This document shows, piece by piece, positions 7,575-15,683 of a DNA stretch of 64,000 nt; the stretch's first letter is position 1, and the number at the start of each line of letters is the position of its first letter. The stretch lies in assembly GCF_000484695.1 (NCBI RefSeq), contig NZ_AXVR01000006.1, forward strand, positions 1 to 64,000. The letters are read 5' to 3'. This stretch comes from Salinispora cortesiana. Lineage in GTDB: Bacteria > Actinomycetota > Actinomycetes > Mycobacteriales > Micromonosporaceae. A program made the translations under genes and the position numbers. The notes under the pieces were generated by a model that was not told the DNA's origin, searched no databases, and saw nothing but the letters and a program-made list of their open reading frames with translations.

Positions 7575-8030
7575 ATGGGTACATTGAAGGACCGCCTGAC
7601 CACGGACATGCGGGCCGCGCTGAAGGCGCGTGACGAGATGACCACCTCCACGCTGCGGATGGCGCTGGCAGCCGTCGGCGCGGCTGAGGTCGCCGGTCAG
7701 GCCAAGCGTGAGCTCGGTGACGACGAGGTGCTCGCCCTCCTGGCCAAGGAGGCGAAGAAGCGTCGGGAGGCGGCTGCCGCCTTCGCCGAGGCCGGCCGCG
7801 ACGAGCAGGCCGCGAAGGAGACCGCTGAGGGCGTGGTGCTGGAGCGCTACCTGCCGAGTCAGCTCTCCGACGATGAACTGGCCGAGGCGGTCCGGACTGC
7901 CCTGACCACGGGTGGCTTCACCGGCATGGGGCAGATGGGCCCGGCGATGAAGGCCGCCCAGGCCGCGGTGGCCGGCCAGGCCGCCGGGGGGCGGGTCGCC
8001 GCCGAGGTACGCCGGCAGCTCGCCAGCTGA
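7575..8030 (+). CDS. GatB/YqeY domain protein
   Basis: This 151-residue YqeY-family protein is related to the tail domain of the GatB amidotransferase subunit, which contacts tRNA. The family function as a stand-alone protein is not settled. Visible hallmarks are the start MGTLKDRLTTDMRAALKARD, the STLRMALAAV helix, a basic KEAKKRREAA stretch with ERYLPSQLSDDEL, and the C-terminal GQMGPAMKAA segment. Length and motif order match the family. It faces the PBP gene, and the two share the bidirectional hairpin at 8047-8086. Confidence 0.9.
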   Translation: MGTLKDRLTTDMRAALKARDEMTTSTLRMALAAVGAAEVAGQAKRELGDDEVLALLAKEAKKRREAAAAFAEAGRDEQAAKETAEGVVLERYLPSQLSDDELAEAVRTALTTGGFTGMGQMGPAMKAAQAAVAGQAAGGRVAAEVRRQLAS

Positions 8031-8046
8031 CCTGGCTCCACGTACG

Positions 8047-8086
8047 CGAAGGGGCGGCCACCCCGATCGGGATGGCCGCCCCTTCG
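8047..8086. terminator. Bidirectional terminator between convergent genes
   Basis: A perfect 14-bp stem (8047-8060 with 8073-8086) has an inner extension CCC-GATC-GGG. It lies between the stop codons of the yqeY-like gene (8030) and the PBP gene (8103) and can serve both. Confidence 0.8.
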
Positions 8087-8102
8087 ACTTCTCAGTGAGC
8101 CC

Positions 8103-10526
8103 CTAGTCGCCGGGGCGTTCCGTCGGTCTGCCCGGCTCGGGCTGCGCGGTCGGCTCGGTGGGCTTGGCGGCCGGTCCGGAGCTGACCTTGATGGAGACGA
8201 CGCTGCCCTTGGCAGTGCGGCCGGTTGGGCTGGTCCCGGCGGCGGTGCCGGCCGGGCAGCTCGACTCGACCTCGTTCTTCGAGACGACCACCGCGAATCC
8301 GGCGTCGGTGATGCGGGACTTCGCCTTCTCCACGCTGACGCACTTGACGGTCGGGATCGTCCGCTGGTCCCCGTAGCGGAGCTTGTTCTTCGGCGGGGTG
8401 AAGTCGATCCGGGGCTTACCCTTCATCGCGTCGCGCAGCGTCTCGTACACCGGCGGGTTGATGCCCCTGGAATCTTCGTGCTTCATCTTCTGGGTGGTCT
8501 GCGGCCAGTCCGGGTCGGCCATGATGCCGGCGACCGCGTACTGCTTGGTCATCGCGACCAGGGAGGCGGTCTTGTCCTTGTCGGTGGTGCCGGACTTGCC
8601 GGCGACGGGGGCGTCAACGGTGCTCCGCACCTTGCCGGCGGTCGCGCCTGCGCACTTCGTCGTGGACGAGCGGTCCCCGACCGGGCAGCGGGCGGCGTCT
8701 ACGGCCGCGCGGGCCACCTCGGTGCTGATCCGCTGCTCGCAGCGGGGGTTGGCGAGGTCGAGCTTGTTGCCTGCCGAGTCGCGGATCTCCTGCACCGGGA
8801 TCGGTTCGCAGTACATCCCTTCGGCGCCGAGGGTGGCGTACGCGTTGGCCAGCTCCAGCGGCGTGGTCTGGGAGACGCCGAGGGTGAAGGCACCCCACTG
8901 GTGGGCGCCCTTCTCCAGATCGAGGTCCTCCTGGCTGCGGAAGGTGATGCCGAGCTTCTTGGCGGCCTCAACCACCTTCTCCGCGCCCACCTGCTGCTGG
9001 AGGGGGACGAAGTAGGTGTTCACCGATCTTCCGAACGCGCTCCACATGTTGTGCACGCCAGCCATGCTGGGGGTCGCGTTTCCGGGGCAGTAGAAGTGGC
9101 CGTCGCAGGCGGCGGGGCTGCTCTTGCTGATGATGTACTCGGACCGGAACTGTTGCTCGGCGTTGATGGTGTGGCTGAGCGGGATGCCCTTCTCCAGCGC
9201 GGCGACCATGGTGAAGATCTTGAAGGTCGAGCCGGCCTGGTAGCCGGTGATGCCGTCACCGCCGGTGAGGAGCGGGTTGACGGTGTTCGGATAGTTGCCG
9301 AGCGCCCCGGTTTCACGCTTCGCCGGGTTGCTGTGTGGCTTGTTCTCCGGGTTGTCCGGATCGTCGAGCTGGTAGTCGCGGTTGGTGGAGAGGGCGCGGA
9401 CCCGGCCGGTGCCGGGCTCGACCACGGCGAGCATGCGCGCGGCCTTACTGGTGGTGGAGAGGTTCTTTCGTACCGCCTTGTCGGCGGCCTTCTGGACCTC
9501 GGGCTCCATCGTGGTGATGATTTCGAAGCCGCCGCTCTTGAGTCGCCGCTCCCGGTCGTACGAGGTGGAGCCGAACGCCTCCTGCTCCATCCACCAGCGG
9601 TAGAAGTAGTCGCAGAAGAATCCCCACTCCTGCGTGTTGGTGTCGACGCAGCCGTTCGGCGCCCGCTTGCCGACGATCTTCGGCTTGCTGGCCTTGGCCG
9701 TCTTGGCCTCCTCCTCGGTGATGGCGTTGATCGTCACCATGTGGTCGAGGATGTAGTCGCGCCGGGCCACCGCGCTCGGGTAGCCGCTGGTGGTGGTGGG
9801 GTCCAACGAGCTGGGAGCTTTGACGAGGCCGGCGAGGAGCGCCGCCTCGGCGATGGTGAGCTCGCTTGGGGGCTTGGCGAAGTAGACCTGGCTGGCGGCG
9901 TAGATGCCGTATGCGCCGTTGCCGAAGGCGGCGATGTTGAGGTAGCGCAGCAGGATCTCGTCCTTGGAGAACTGCTTCTCGACCTGCAGGGCGAGGTTCA
10001 TCTCGCGGATTTTGCGGGCGCTGGTGTCCTCGGTGGCCGCGACCACGTCGGCCGGGTGTGTCGCGGAGTACGCGATGGCGAGGCGAACGTACTGCATGGT
10101 CAGTGTGGAGGCGCCCTGCTGGTGGGCGCCTTCCTGACTGTTGTTGACGAAGGCTCGGACGACGCCGTTGAGGTCGACGCCGTTGTGCTCGTAGAAGTCG
10201 TGGTCCTCGGCGGCGAGGATCGCCTGCTGCATCGCCGGCGCGATGTCGTCAACCTTGGTGATGTCGCGGCGGTTCTCGTCGTACATGGTGGCCAACGGTG
10301 TCTTGCCATCAGCAGCGAGTAGACGGCTCATCTGGGGCCCGGCAGCGTCTACGAACAGCTCGGGGAGGGCATCGAAGGTTTCGGCACCGGCCTTCGCGGC
10401 CAGTCCGGACAGTGCCACCGCGGGGAAGGCCGCTGCGGCGACCACCACTCCGGCGAGTAGGCCACAGACGAGCAGCGATGCGGCATTGGTCAGCACATTA
10501 TGATCACGTTTCCGCATCCAGGTCAC
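8103..10526 (-). CDS. ponA2: Bifunctional class A penicillin-binding protein with PASTA domain (PonA2-type)
   Basis: This 807-residue enzyme polymerises and cross-links peptidoglycan outside the membrane. A single membrane anchor lies at about residues 15-40. The glycosyltransferase domain has Glu107 (ILAAEDHDFYEHNG) and the GASTLTMQYVR motif. The transpeptidase domain has Ser433 and Lys436 (GSTFKIFT), SVN in FGRSVNTYF, and AGKSGTT. A single PASTA domain follows (about residues 715-780), then a Pro/Glu tail. The extra-cytoplasmic cysteines may form disulfides. The neighbours (WhiB and two ArsA-like ATPases upstream, a metallophosphoesterase downstream) match the M. tuberculosis ponA2 locus, which supports the symbol. 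The true start may be the ATG three codons in (MRKRDHN). Confidence 0.93.
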   Translation of the reverse strand: MTWMRKRDHNVLTNAASLLVCGLLAGVVVAAAAFPAVALSGLAAKAGAETFDALPELFVDAAGPQMSRLLAADGKTPLATMYDENRRDITKVDDIAPAMQQAILAAEDHDFYEHNGVDLNGVVRAFVNNSQEGAHQQGASTLTMQYVRLAIAYSATHPADVVAATEDTSARKIREMNLALQVEKQFSKDEILLRYLNIAAFGNGAYGIYAASQVYFAKPPSELTIAEAALLAGLVKAPSSLDPTTTSGYPSAVARRDYILDHMVTINAITEEEAKTAKASKPKIVGKRAPNGCVDTNTQEWGFFCDYFYRWWMEQEAFGSTSYDRERRLKSGGFEIITTMEPEVQKAADKAVRKNLSTTSKAARMLAVVEPGTGRVRALSTNRDYQLDDPDNPENKPHSNPAKRETGALGNYPNTVNPLLTGGDGITGYQAGSTFKIFTMVAALEKGIPLSHTINAEQQFRSEYIISKSSPAACDGHFYCPGNATPSMAGVHNMWSAFGRSVNTYFVPLQQQVGAEKVVEAAKKLGITFRSQEDLDLEKGAHQWGAFTLGVSQTTPLELANAYATLGAEGMYCEPIPVQEIRDSAGNKLDLANPRCEQRISTEVARAAVDAARCPVGDRSSTTKCAGATAGKVRSTVDAPVAGKSGTTDKDKTASLVAMTKQYAVAGIMADPDWPQTTQKMKHEDSRGINPPVYETLRDAMKGKPRIDFTPPKNKLRYGDQRTIPTVKCVSVEKAKSRITDAGFAVVVSKNEVESSCPAGTAAGTSPTGRTAKGSVVSIKVSSGPAAKPTEPTAQPEPGRPTERPGD

Positions 10527-10922
10527 CTCGACAGGGTAGCGAACCGGCGACGAGCGGCGCGGGGTGGCTTTTCCCCATTTCCTGCGCAGGCCGTCCTCGT
10601 TGTGCTAAACGCACGACCCCCGGTAGGCGGTTGCGGACCAGGCGTCGCCGAGTCTCCTCTTGGCGTGGGATGGGCGTCCAGCGTTTTCGTGGACCTCGGT
10701 GGGGTATGCGGGCGGCAGCAGGCCCGGTAAGCCGGGAGTGTCCGTAATAATGGATTTTGCCGACAACGTTGCGTAATCAGGCAGCTACAGAGCATGATGG
10801 GAGCGGCGAGAGCGCCACAGGTCGTCCATGCCGCCTTGGGGGAGGTCGGTGGGGCCGATCGGGGGAAACAGCCGGCTGGTCCGCGATGGGGTCGGTAGTA
10901 CTGCAAGGGGGGACGTGTACAG
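10527..10922. other. Divergent intergenic region between PBP and whiB genes
   Basis: This 396-base gap holds the promoters of both genes. An AT-richer stretch at about 10738-10790 is the best candidate for the whiB promoter. A strong ribosome-binding site (AAGGGGGGA, about 10905-10912) precedes the whiB ATG. I found no palindrome or riboswitch I could defend, and no credible ORF. Confidence 0.4.
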
Positions 10923-11243
10923 ATGGGCATGATCACTGACTGGCCGTCGCTGGCGGCATGTCAGAACGGGGACCCGGACGCGTTGTTCGTACAGGGCGCC
11001 GAACAGAACGTGGCAAAGCGGATCTGCCGAAGCTGCCCAGTCCGGTACGAGTGCCTGGCCGACGCGCTGGACAACCGGATCGAGTTCGGTGTGTGGGGCG
11101 GTATGACCGAACGTGAGCGACGGGCGCTGCTGCGCCGTCACCCGCAGGTCGCCAGCTGGCGCAAGATGTTCGAGGCCGCGATGAAGAAGAATGCCAAGGA
11201 GAAGGCCGACCGGGACAAGGTCCTGGCTGCCGCGACCGGTTGA
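10923..11243 (+). CDS. whiB4: WhiB-family iron-sulfur transcriptional regulator (WhiB4-like)
   Basis: The protein has 106 residues. Four cysteines (Cys13, Cys35, Cys38, Cys44) in the spacing C-x21-C-x2-C-x5-C ligate a 4Fe-4S cluster that senses oxygen, NO and redox state. The G[VI]WGG turn (residues 56-60) is intact, followed by an Arg/Lys-rich DNA-binding tail (ERERRALLRR and a lysine-rich C-terminus). The gene is divergent from the PonA2-type PBP and next to two ArsA-like ATPases, the same arrangement as whiB4 (Rv3681c) in M. tuberculosis. The symbol rests on that synteny rather than on a tree. Confidence 0.9.
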   Translation: MGMITDWPSLAACQNGDPDALFVQGAEQNVAKRICRSCPVRYECLADALDNRIEFGVWGGMTERERRALLRRHPQVASWRKMFEAAMKKNAKEKADRDKVLAAATG

Positions 11244-11256
11244 CGAGTCACTCCGG

Positions 11257-11313
11257 GCCGCGGCCGGCTACGGATCACTCCTGACTGCCGCGGCCGGCTA
11301 CGAATCACCCCTG
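11257..11313. repeat. Two near-identical 27-base direct repeats, 30-base period
   Basis: The units 11257-11283 and 11287-11313 share GCCGCGGCCGGCTACG followed by an ATCAC block and differ at about two positions. The GC-rich core is itself self-complementary (CCGCGG / CCGGCC). They lie between the converging whiB and ArsA-like genes, and the second unit contains the ArsA stop codon (11305). Confidence 0.6.
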
Positions 11314-12453
11314 GCCAGCCAGCGAACCGATCGTCCGTAGCCCGTCGATGTCGTGGACATCGGCGGGCTGCGCGGTTACCGAGGCCACCGGCACGGTCGG
11401 GAACGCCGCGGTGAACCGGGCAGCCACCCGCTGTTCGCGTACCGCCTGGTGGGCCAGCGTGGCATGGGCCCGGAGCGCGTTCACCGTGCCGTCATGGCCG
11501 CCCAGCCCGGCCAGTCGATCAGCGGCGGCCAGGCTCTCGTCGGGGCCGAGCTCCGGCACCGCCGGGCGGTGCACCCGATTGAGCACCAATCCGGCGAGCG
11601 GCATCCGGTCGGCCCGCAGCCGGCTCGCGAAGTACGCGGCCTCCCGGACCGCGTCCGGCTCCGGCGCGGCGACCAGGAGGAACGCCGTCTCCTGGGCCTG
11701 CAGGATGCGGTAGGTCTGCTCCGCCCGGTGGCGGAAACCGCCGAACATCGAATCGAGGGCGGCGACGAAGCCGGACAGATCACTCAACAACTGTGCGCCC
11801 AGCACCTTCTGGACAACCTTCGAGAACATGCCGAACCCAGCCGTGACGAAGCTGAACATGCTCCGCCCGCCCGAGCGGGCCGGGGCAAGCAGCAGCCGCA
11901 GCATCCGGCCGTCCAGGAAGCGGGCGAGGCGAGCCGGCGCGTCGAGGAAGTCCAGCGCCGAGCGGGAGGGTGGAGTGTCCACCACGATCAGGTCCCACTC
12001 GCCCCGGGCGTGCAGCTGCCCGAGCTTCTCCATCGCCATGTACTCCTGGGTGCCGGCGAAGGTGGAGCTCATGGCCGCGTAGAACGGGTTCGCGAAGATC
12101 TCCGCGGCCCGTTCCGGGTCGGTGTGCTGCAGCACCACGTCGTCGAAGGTGCGCTTCATGTCGAGCATCATGGCGTGCAGCTCACCGCCGCTGGCCTCGA
12201 CGTCGATCCCCTTGACCTGGCGCGGCGTGTTGTCCAGCTCGGTCAGCCCCAGTGACTGGGCCAGCCGGTGCGCCGGGTCGATGGTGAGCACCACCGTGCG
12301 GCGGCCGTGCTCCTCCGCGGCCCGTAGCGCGAGCGCGGCGGCGGTGGTCGTCTTGCCCACCCCGCCCGCCCCGCAGCAGACCACGATCCGTACGCCGGGA
12401 TCGGCGAGGATCCGGTCAACGTCCAGCGGCGGCGCCACGTTGTCGGAAGGCAC
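11305..12453 (-). CDS. ArsA-like anion-transporting ATPase, second paralogue (Rv3680-type)
   Basis: This SIMIBI-class P-loop ATPase has about 382 residues. The deviant Walker A is GAGGVGKTTTAAA, with switch residues in TIDPAHRLAQSLG and the Walker B-like LIVVDTPPSRSALDFLD. The ArsA/GET3 fold is clear, but no arsenite-binding cysteine triad or neighbouring ArsB/ArsD is present, so arsenic export is unlikely. It follows the first paralogue by a short gap and both lie beside whiB, as in M. tuberculosis. The start is taken as GTG 12453; TTG 12483 is possible, but the extra residues are not family-like. The cellular partner is unknown. Confidence 0.85.
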   Translation of the reverse strand: MPSDNVAPPLDVDRILADPGVRIVVCCGAGGVGKTTTAAALALRAAEEHGRRTVVLTIDPAHRLAQSLGLTELDNTPRQVKGIDVEASGGELHAMMLDMKRTFDDVVLQHTDPERAAEIFANPFYAAMSSTFAGTQEYMAMEKLGQLHARGEWDLIVVDTPPSRSALDFLDAPARLARFLDGRMLRLLLAPARSGGRSMFSFVTAGFGMFSKVVQKVLGAQLLSDLSGFVAALDSMFGGFRHRAEQTYRILQAQETAFLLVAAPEPDAVREAAYFASRLRADRMPLAGLVLNRVHRPAVPELGPDESLAAADRLAGLGGHDGTVNALRAHATLAHQAVREQRVAARFTAAFPTVPVASVTAQPADVHDIDGLRTIGSLAGQG

Positions 12454-12510
12454 CAATCGAGCGTATCGGGCCCGGTTCAACAACGCTGAAGAGCCGACGG
12501 GAGGAGCGCG

Positions 12511-13488
12511 TCAAGCCGCTCGGACGAGCGCCGCGGCCAGCTGATCCAGACCTGCCCGGTCCACCCCGTCGGGCAGCAGCGGCAGCTCGACCAGCGGCAG
12601 ACCCAACTCGGCCAGGTCGGTCCGGAGCGAATCCTCCAGGTCGCGGCGGACCGACTGGTCGCGCACCTCGGTCGCCAGGCCGGAGACGGTCGCATCGTCG
12701 GCGGGCAGCCCGGCGGCGAGCAGCCCGGCGGCGAGCTCCGCGGCGGTGATTGCGGAGCTGACTGGTGCCGGGGATCGGGTGGCGTTGACGATGATCCGTC
12801 CGACCGGGAAGCCGAGCGAGGTGAAGTCCGCGATGGCGTCCGTGGTTTCCTGGACCGGCATCTCCTCGAGCAGCGTCACCACGTGCACGGCGGTCATCGG
12901 GGAGCGCAGCAGCGCGGCGACCCCCTCGCTCTGGGTTTTGATCGGCCCCATCCGAGCCAACCGTGCGGTCTCGGCGGTGACGTTCAGGAACCGCGCGATC
13001 CGACCTGTTGGTGGGGCGTCCAGCACCACCGCGTCGTACACCCGCCGCTGGCCCCGCGTGCGGGTGGTGGCCTCCTTCACCTTGCCGGTCAGCAGCACGT
13101 CGCGCAGTCCCGGGGCGATGGTGGTGGCGAAGTCGATGGCGCCCAGCTTGCGCAGGGCCCGCCCGGCGCCGCCGAGTTTGTAGAACATGTCCAGGTACTC
13201 GAGCAGGGCCTCCTCCGCGTCCACAGCGAGGGCCCGCACCTCGCCGCCGTCCGCGGCGTCGGTCAGGTGCCGTTCGCCGTAGGGGAGCGGGTCGGTGCCG
13301 AAGAGCTGGGCGATGCCCTGCCGTCCCTCGACCTCGACCAGCAGGGTGCGCCGGCCCCCGGTGGCGAGGGCGAGGGCGAGGGCGGCGGCGACGCTGGTCT
13401 TGCCGGTGCCGCCCTTGCCGGTCACCACGTGGAGGCGGGCCGACCATTCGGTGCCGGCCGGCTCGGCCGGTTGCTGTGCTGCTCCCAC
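12511..13488 (-). CDS. ArsA-like anion-transporting ATPase, first paralogue (Rv3679-type)
   Basis: This is a 325-residue member of the same ATPase class. The P-loop is GKGGTGKTSVAAALA, with the A-loop-like VEVEGRQGIAQLFG and the DTPP-equivalent VLDAPPTGRIARFLNV. It is shorter than its partner and diverges in the C-terminal half, which suggests that the two form a hetero-pair. An N-terminal leader (AAQQPAEPAGTEW) precedes the domain. It heads a two-gene operon; the next gene starts 28-57 bases after its stop. In mycobacteria the corresponding pair has been compared with GET3-like targeting ATPases. That role is an inference here. Confidence 0.85.
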   Translation of the reverse strand: MGAAQQPAEPAGTEWSARLHVVTGKGGTGKTSVAAALALALATGGRRTLLVEVEGRQGIAQLFGTDPLPYGERHLTDAADGGEVRALAVDAEEALLEYLDMFYKLGGAGRALRKLGAIDFATTIAPGLRDVLLTGKVKEATTRTRGQRRVYDAVVLDAPPTGRIARFLNVTAETARLARMGPIKTQSEGVAALLRSPMTAVHVVTLLEEMPVQETTDAIADFTSLGFPVGRIIVNATRSPAPVSSAITAAELAAGLLAAGLPADDATVSGLATEVRDQSVRRDLEDSLRTDLAELGLPLVELPLLPDGVDRAGLDQLAAALVRAA

Positions 13489-13508
13489 CCGTCGAGCCTA
13501 ACCAGGCG

Positions 13509-14204
13509 TCACCCGCCAGCGACCTCGCAGACCCGCCAACCCGTCGTCTTGACCACGGTGAGGCGCAGGGGGAGTTCGGCGACCTTCTCGTCGGCAGTGG
13601 TCATGGTGACGGTGGTGGTGACGATGGCCCGGTCCTCGGTCTCGTCGTCAACCGTCGGGGGGCTCCACCGGAAGTGCGGCTTTTTGTAGTCGGCCGCGTA
13701 CTTCTCCACCTCGGCGACCTTCGCGGAGATCTTGTCCTGGTCCTGGGCGGCCGAGCAGACCAGGCGCGACGCCTGGGCCGCGTCCCGGTCCTGGTAGACG
13801 GCGGTGAGGAACCCTTCCACGGCGGCCTGGGGCTCCTCGGTGCCCACGCCGTCCCCCACCGAGCGCACCGCCAGGAAGGCGGCGAACCCGCCGCCGAGGC
13901 AGAGCACCAGGGTCACCGCAAGGGCAATCGACGCGATCAGCAGTCCGCGTCGGCGGTGGGGCGCCGGAGGCTGCTGGTTCGGGGGTTGGGGGACGCCCGC
14001 TGCGGGGAACGCCGATGGGTCTGGTGGTGGCGTGGCGGAGGTGGTGGCCGGTGCGGGGAGTGCCGACGGAGCTGGTGGTGGCGCGGCGGAGGGGATAGCC
14101 GGTGCGGGGAGTGCCGACGAGTCTGGTGGTGGTGTGGAGGGGGTGCCCGCCGCGGTCGGGCCGTCGGGCTGACTGGTCGGATCACCGCTGGCTGGCTGGG
14201 ACAT
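13509..14204 (-). CDS. Single-pass membrane protein with proline-rich cytoplasmic repeats
   Basis: The protein has 231 residues. Residues 1-85 are a Pro/Ala/Ser-rich cytoplasmic region built on an imperfect repeat of about 17 residues (PPPDSSALPAPAIPSAA and two variants), ending in PHRRRG. A transmembrane helix follows (about residues 87-110, LLIASIALAVTLVLCL). The extracellular domain of about 120 residues has an alpha+beta pattern (FLTAVYQDRDAAQASRLVC ... VEKYAADYKK ... LRLTVVKTTGWRVCEVAGG) with two cysteines that could pair, resembling the DUF4878/NTF2-like lids of actinobacterial membrane proteins. It lies 20 bases downstream of the ArsA pair on the same strand and may share their transcript. 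Function unknown. Confidence 0.75.
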   Translation of the reverse strand: MSQPASGDPTSQPDGPTAAGTPSTPPPDSSALPAPAIPSAAPPPAPSALPAPATTSATPPPDPSAFPAAGVPQPPNQQPPAPHRRRGLLIASIALAVTLVLCLGGGFAAFLAVRSVGDGVGTEEPQAAVEGFLTAVYQDRDAAQASRLVCSAAQDQDKISAKVAEVEKYAADYKKPHFRWSPPTVDDETEDRAIVTTTVTMTTADEKVAELPLRLTVVKTTGWRVCEVAGG

Positions 14205-14518
14205 CGCTCCCCCGGGGGGTGGGACTGCGTCGGCTCGGCGAGGCGACGGGTGGCGGTAGACCGCCGGTTACGACCGGAAGGGTAGCGGTTGGCCCGGCCG
14301 TTGACATGACACCGGTTCTGTCCGGAACCCGTCGGCTCCCGGACGTTGTCCGCACTCCGTCAAAGCAGGTGTCGCATATGTGACTTGGCAGCCGGAATGC
14401 CGCGCGCCCTGTTGGCGGCCATCGACCAGCAGCCTACGTTCCGATGGTGCCGGGATCGGGCCGTGGGCCGGGCCGAGCGGCGTGGGCACGATCAGGTACA
14501 AACCGCCGGAGGCAGGGC
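14205..14518. other. Divergent intergenic region, no gene seen
   Basis: This gap of 314 bases lies between a minus-strand membrane-protein gene and a plus-strand operon. A TTGACA hexamer occurs near 14302, but no convincing -10 element follows at the right distance. GGAGG at about 14508 is the ribosome-binding site of the next gene. Nothing else is supported. Confidence 0.35.
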
Positions 14519-14908
14519 ATGCACGACGTGGAGAACAACCCCCGGACCCAACTCCCGGCGGTGATCCGGCTGCCCGCCCCCGGCGGCGTCCCGGACCAGC
14601 CGGCCCTGCCACCCCGGGACGAGGAGGAGCCGGGCTACGTGGTGCATCTTCCGGTCCGGGTCGCGGACCACGCCGCCGCCGTGGCGCTGGCCGGCACGAT
14701 CGCCACCTCGTTGAGCTTCCTCGGTGCGGTGGACGCCGGCGAGACCACCGTCTCCACGGCGGACGACCAGAACAACCGGCACCGGGTCTTCTGCGACCTG
14801 CCCCTGCTGGACCGGTCTCGCTGTCCACGGCCCTATGACCACGCTGGCCCGTGCGGGGAGGTGGTGACCGAGCAACGTCCCGCGCCCCAGCCCGCCGCCG
14901 GACCGTAG
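14519..14908 (+). CDS. Hypothetical actinobacterial protein (129 aa)
   Basis: ATG 14519 is preceded by GGAGGCAGGG. The protein starts with a Pro-rich, Asp/Glu-bearing stretch of about 40 residues (PAVIRLPAPGGVPDQP, PRDEEEPGY). A compact domain follows with VVHLPVRVADHAAAVALAGTIA, then a cysteine-bearing C-terminus (VFCDLPLLDRSRCPRPYDHAGPCGE) whose three cysteines and histidine might bind metal. I do not recognise a named family. It is the first gene of a small plus-strand run (this gene, DUF4177, ridA). Likely soluble and cytoplasmic; function unknown. Confidence 0.7.
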   Translation: MHDVENNPRTQLPAVIRLPAPGGVPDQPALPPRDEEEPGYVVHLPVRVADHAAAVALAGTIATSLSFLGAVDAGETTVSTADDQNNRHRVFCDLPLLDRSRCPRPYDHAGPCGEVVTEQRPAPQPAAGP

Positions 14909-14957
14909 GCTGTGCCCTGGAAAGAACCGCACTCCAGGGAAAGAGAGACTTCCAGCG

Positions 14958-15113
14958 ATGCAGAAGTGGGAGTACGCCACGGTCCCGCTGCTGGTCCATG
15001 CGACCAAGCAGATCCTCGACAACTGGGGCGAGGACGGCTGGGAACTGGTGTCCGTGGTTCCCGGCCCAAACCCAGAGCAGCTCGTCGCCTACCTGAAGCG
15101 GGCCAAGGCATGA
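14958..15113 (+). CDS. DUF4177-type small protein (51 aa)
   Basis: This 51-residue protein reads MQKWEYATVPLL...GEDGWELVSVVPGP...AYLKR. The W-E-Y start and the GEDGWELVSV core are hallmarks of DUF4177 proteins. The stop overlaps the ridA start as ATGA (15110-15113), so ridA is translationally coupled to it. In M. tuberculosis a small gene of the same type sits in the same position beside Rv3678c. Its biochemical role is unknown; tight coupling suggests a partner or adaptor for RidA. Confidence 0.85.
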   Translation: MQKWEYATVPLLVHATKQILDNWGEDGWELVSVVPGPNPEQLVAYLKRAKA

Positions 15114-15571
15114 CCGGGCCGTACGCGAAACTCGTCGAGTTGGGGCACGAGTTGCCCGAGGTGGTGCCCCCGGTCGCCAGCTACCTGCCGGCGGTGCAGT
15201 CCGGGCAGCACGTCTACGTCTCCGGCCAGCTGCCGATGGCCGAGGGCAAGCTGCTCGCCACCGGCAAGGTCGGCGCCGACGTCTCCGCCGACCAGGCCAG
15301 GGAGCTGGCCCAGCGGTGCGCGTTGAACGCGCTCGCGGCGATCAACTCGTTGGTCGGGCTGGAGCAGATTGTCAAGATCGTCAAGGTGACCGGCTTCGTG
15401 GCGAGCGCCCCGGGCTTCACCGGCCAGCCCGGCGTCATCAACGGCGCCTCCGACTTCTTCGGCACTGTCTTCGGCGAGGCCGGTCGGCACGCACGGAGCG
15501 CGGTCGGGGTGGCGGAACTCCCCCTGGACGCGCCCGTCGAGGTTGAGGTCATCGTCGAAGTCGCGGCCTAG
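15110..15571 (+). CDS. RidA/YjgF/L-PSP family protein (Rv3678c-type)
   Basis: This 153-residue member of the Rid superfamily includes members that hydrolyse reactive enamine/imine intermediates from PLP enzymes. It has the subfamily traits of actinobacterial Rv3678c-like proteins: an N-terminal Y-A-K-L-x-E-L-G-H segment, the strand VYVSGQLPM, KVGADVSADQARELAQRCALNAL, and a C-terminal VAELPLDAPVEVEVIVEVA. The canonical catalytic Arg of archetypal RidA (in the C-R-A-A-V-x-V-A-x-L-P region) corresponds here to GRHARSAVGVAELP, which keeps the Arg. It starts inside the stop of the DUF4177 gene and is followed by a repeated palindromic element (15578-15650). Confidence 0.88.
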   Translation: MTGPYAKLVELGHELPEVVPPVASYLPAVQSGQHVYVSGQLPMAEGKLLATGKVGADVSADQARELAQRCALNALAAINSLVGLEQIVKIVKVTGFVASAPGFTGQPGVINGASDFFGTVFGEAGRHARSAVGVAELPLDAPVEVEVIVEVAA

Positions 15572-15577
15572 CCCTGG

Positions 15578-15650
15578 CGCGATCTTGCAATTCCTACCGG
15601 TCAAAGCCCCTGAACGGGTATGAAGCGGAGGTTGGAGGTGCAAGATCGCG
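15578..15650. repeat. 12-bp inverted repeat (CGCGATCTTGCA) around a 49-base spacer
   Basis: CGCGATCTTGCA at 15578-15589 has its exact reverse complement at 15639-15650. It lies between ridA and the hydrolase gene. The sequence resembles short intergenic palindromes scattered through Micromonospora-type genomes (from memory), so it may be a REP-like mobile unit. The spacing is long for a terminator, though pairing would still enclose the spacer in RNA. Confidence 0.55.
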
Positions 15651-15683
15651 GAGGCTGCTGCCGGTGGTCGTACGATCGCAGCC

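Noticed and set aside
8478..10322. 614-residue open frame antisense to the PBP gene
   Set aside because: Composition is Val/Gly/Ala/Arg-rich and mirrors PBP codons; the PBP motifs on the other strand are complete.
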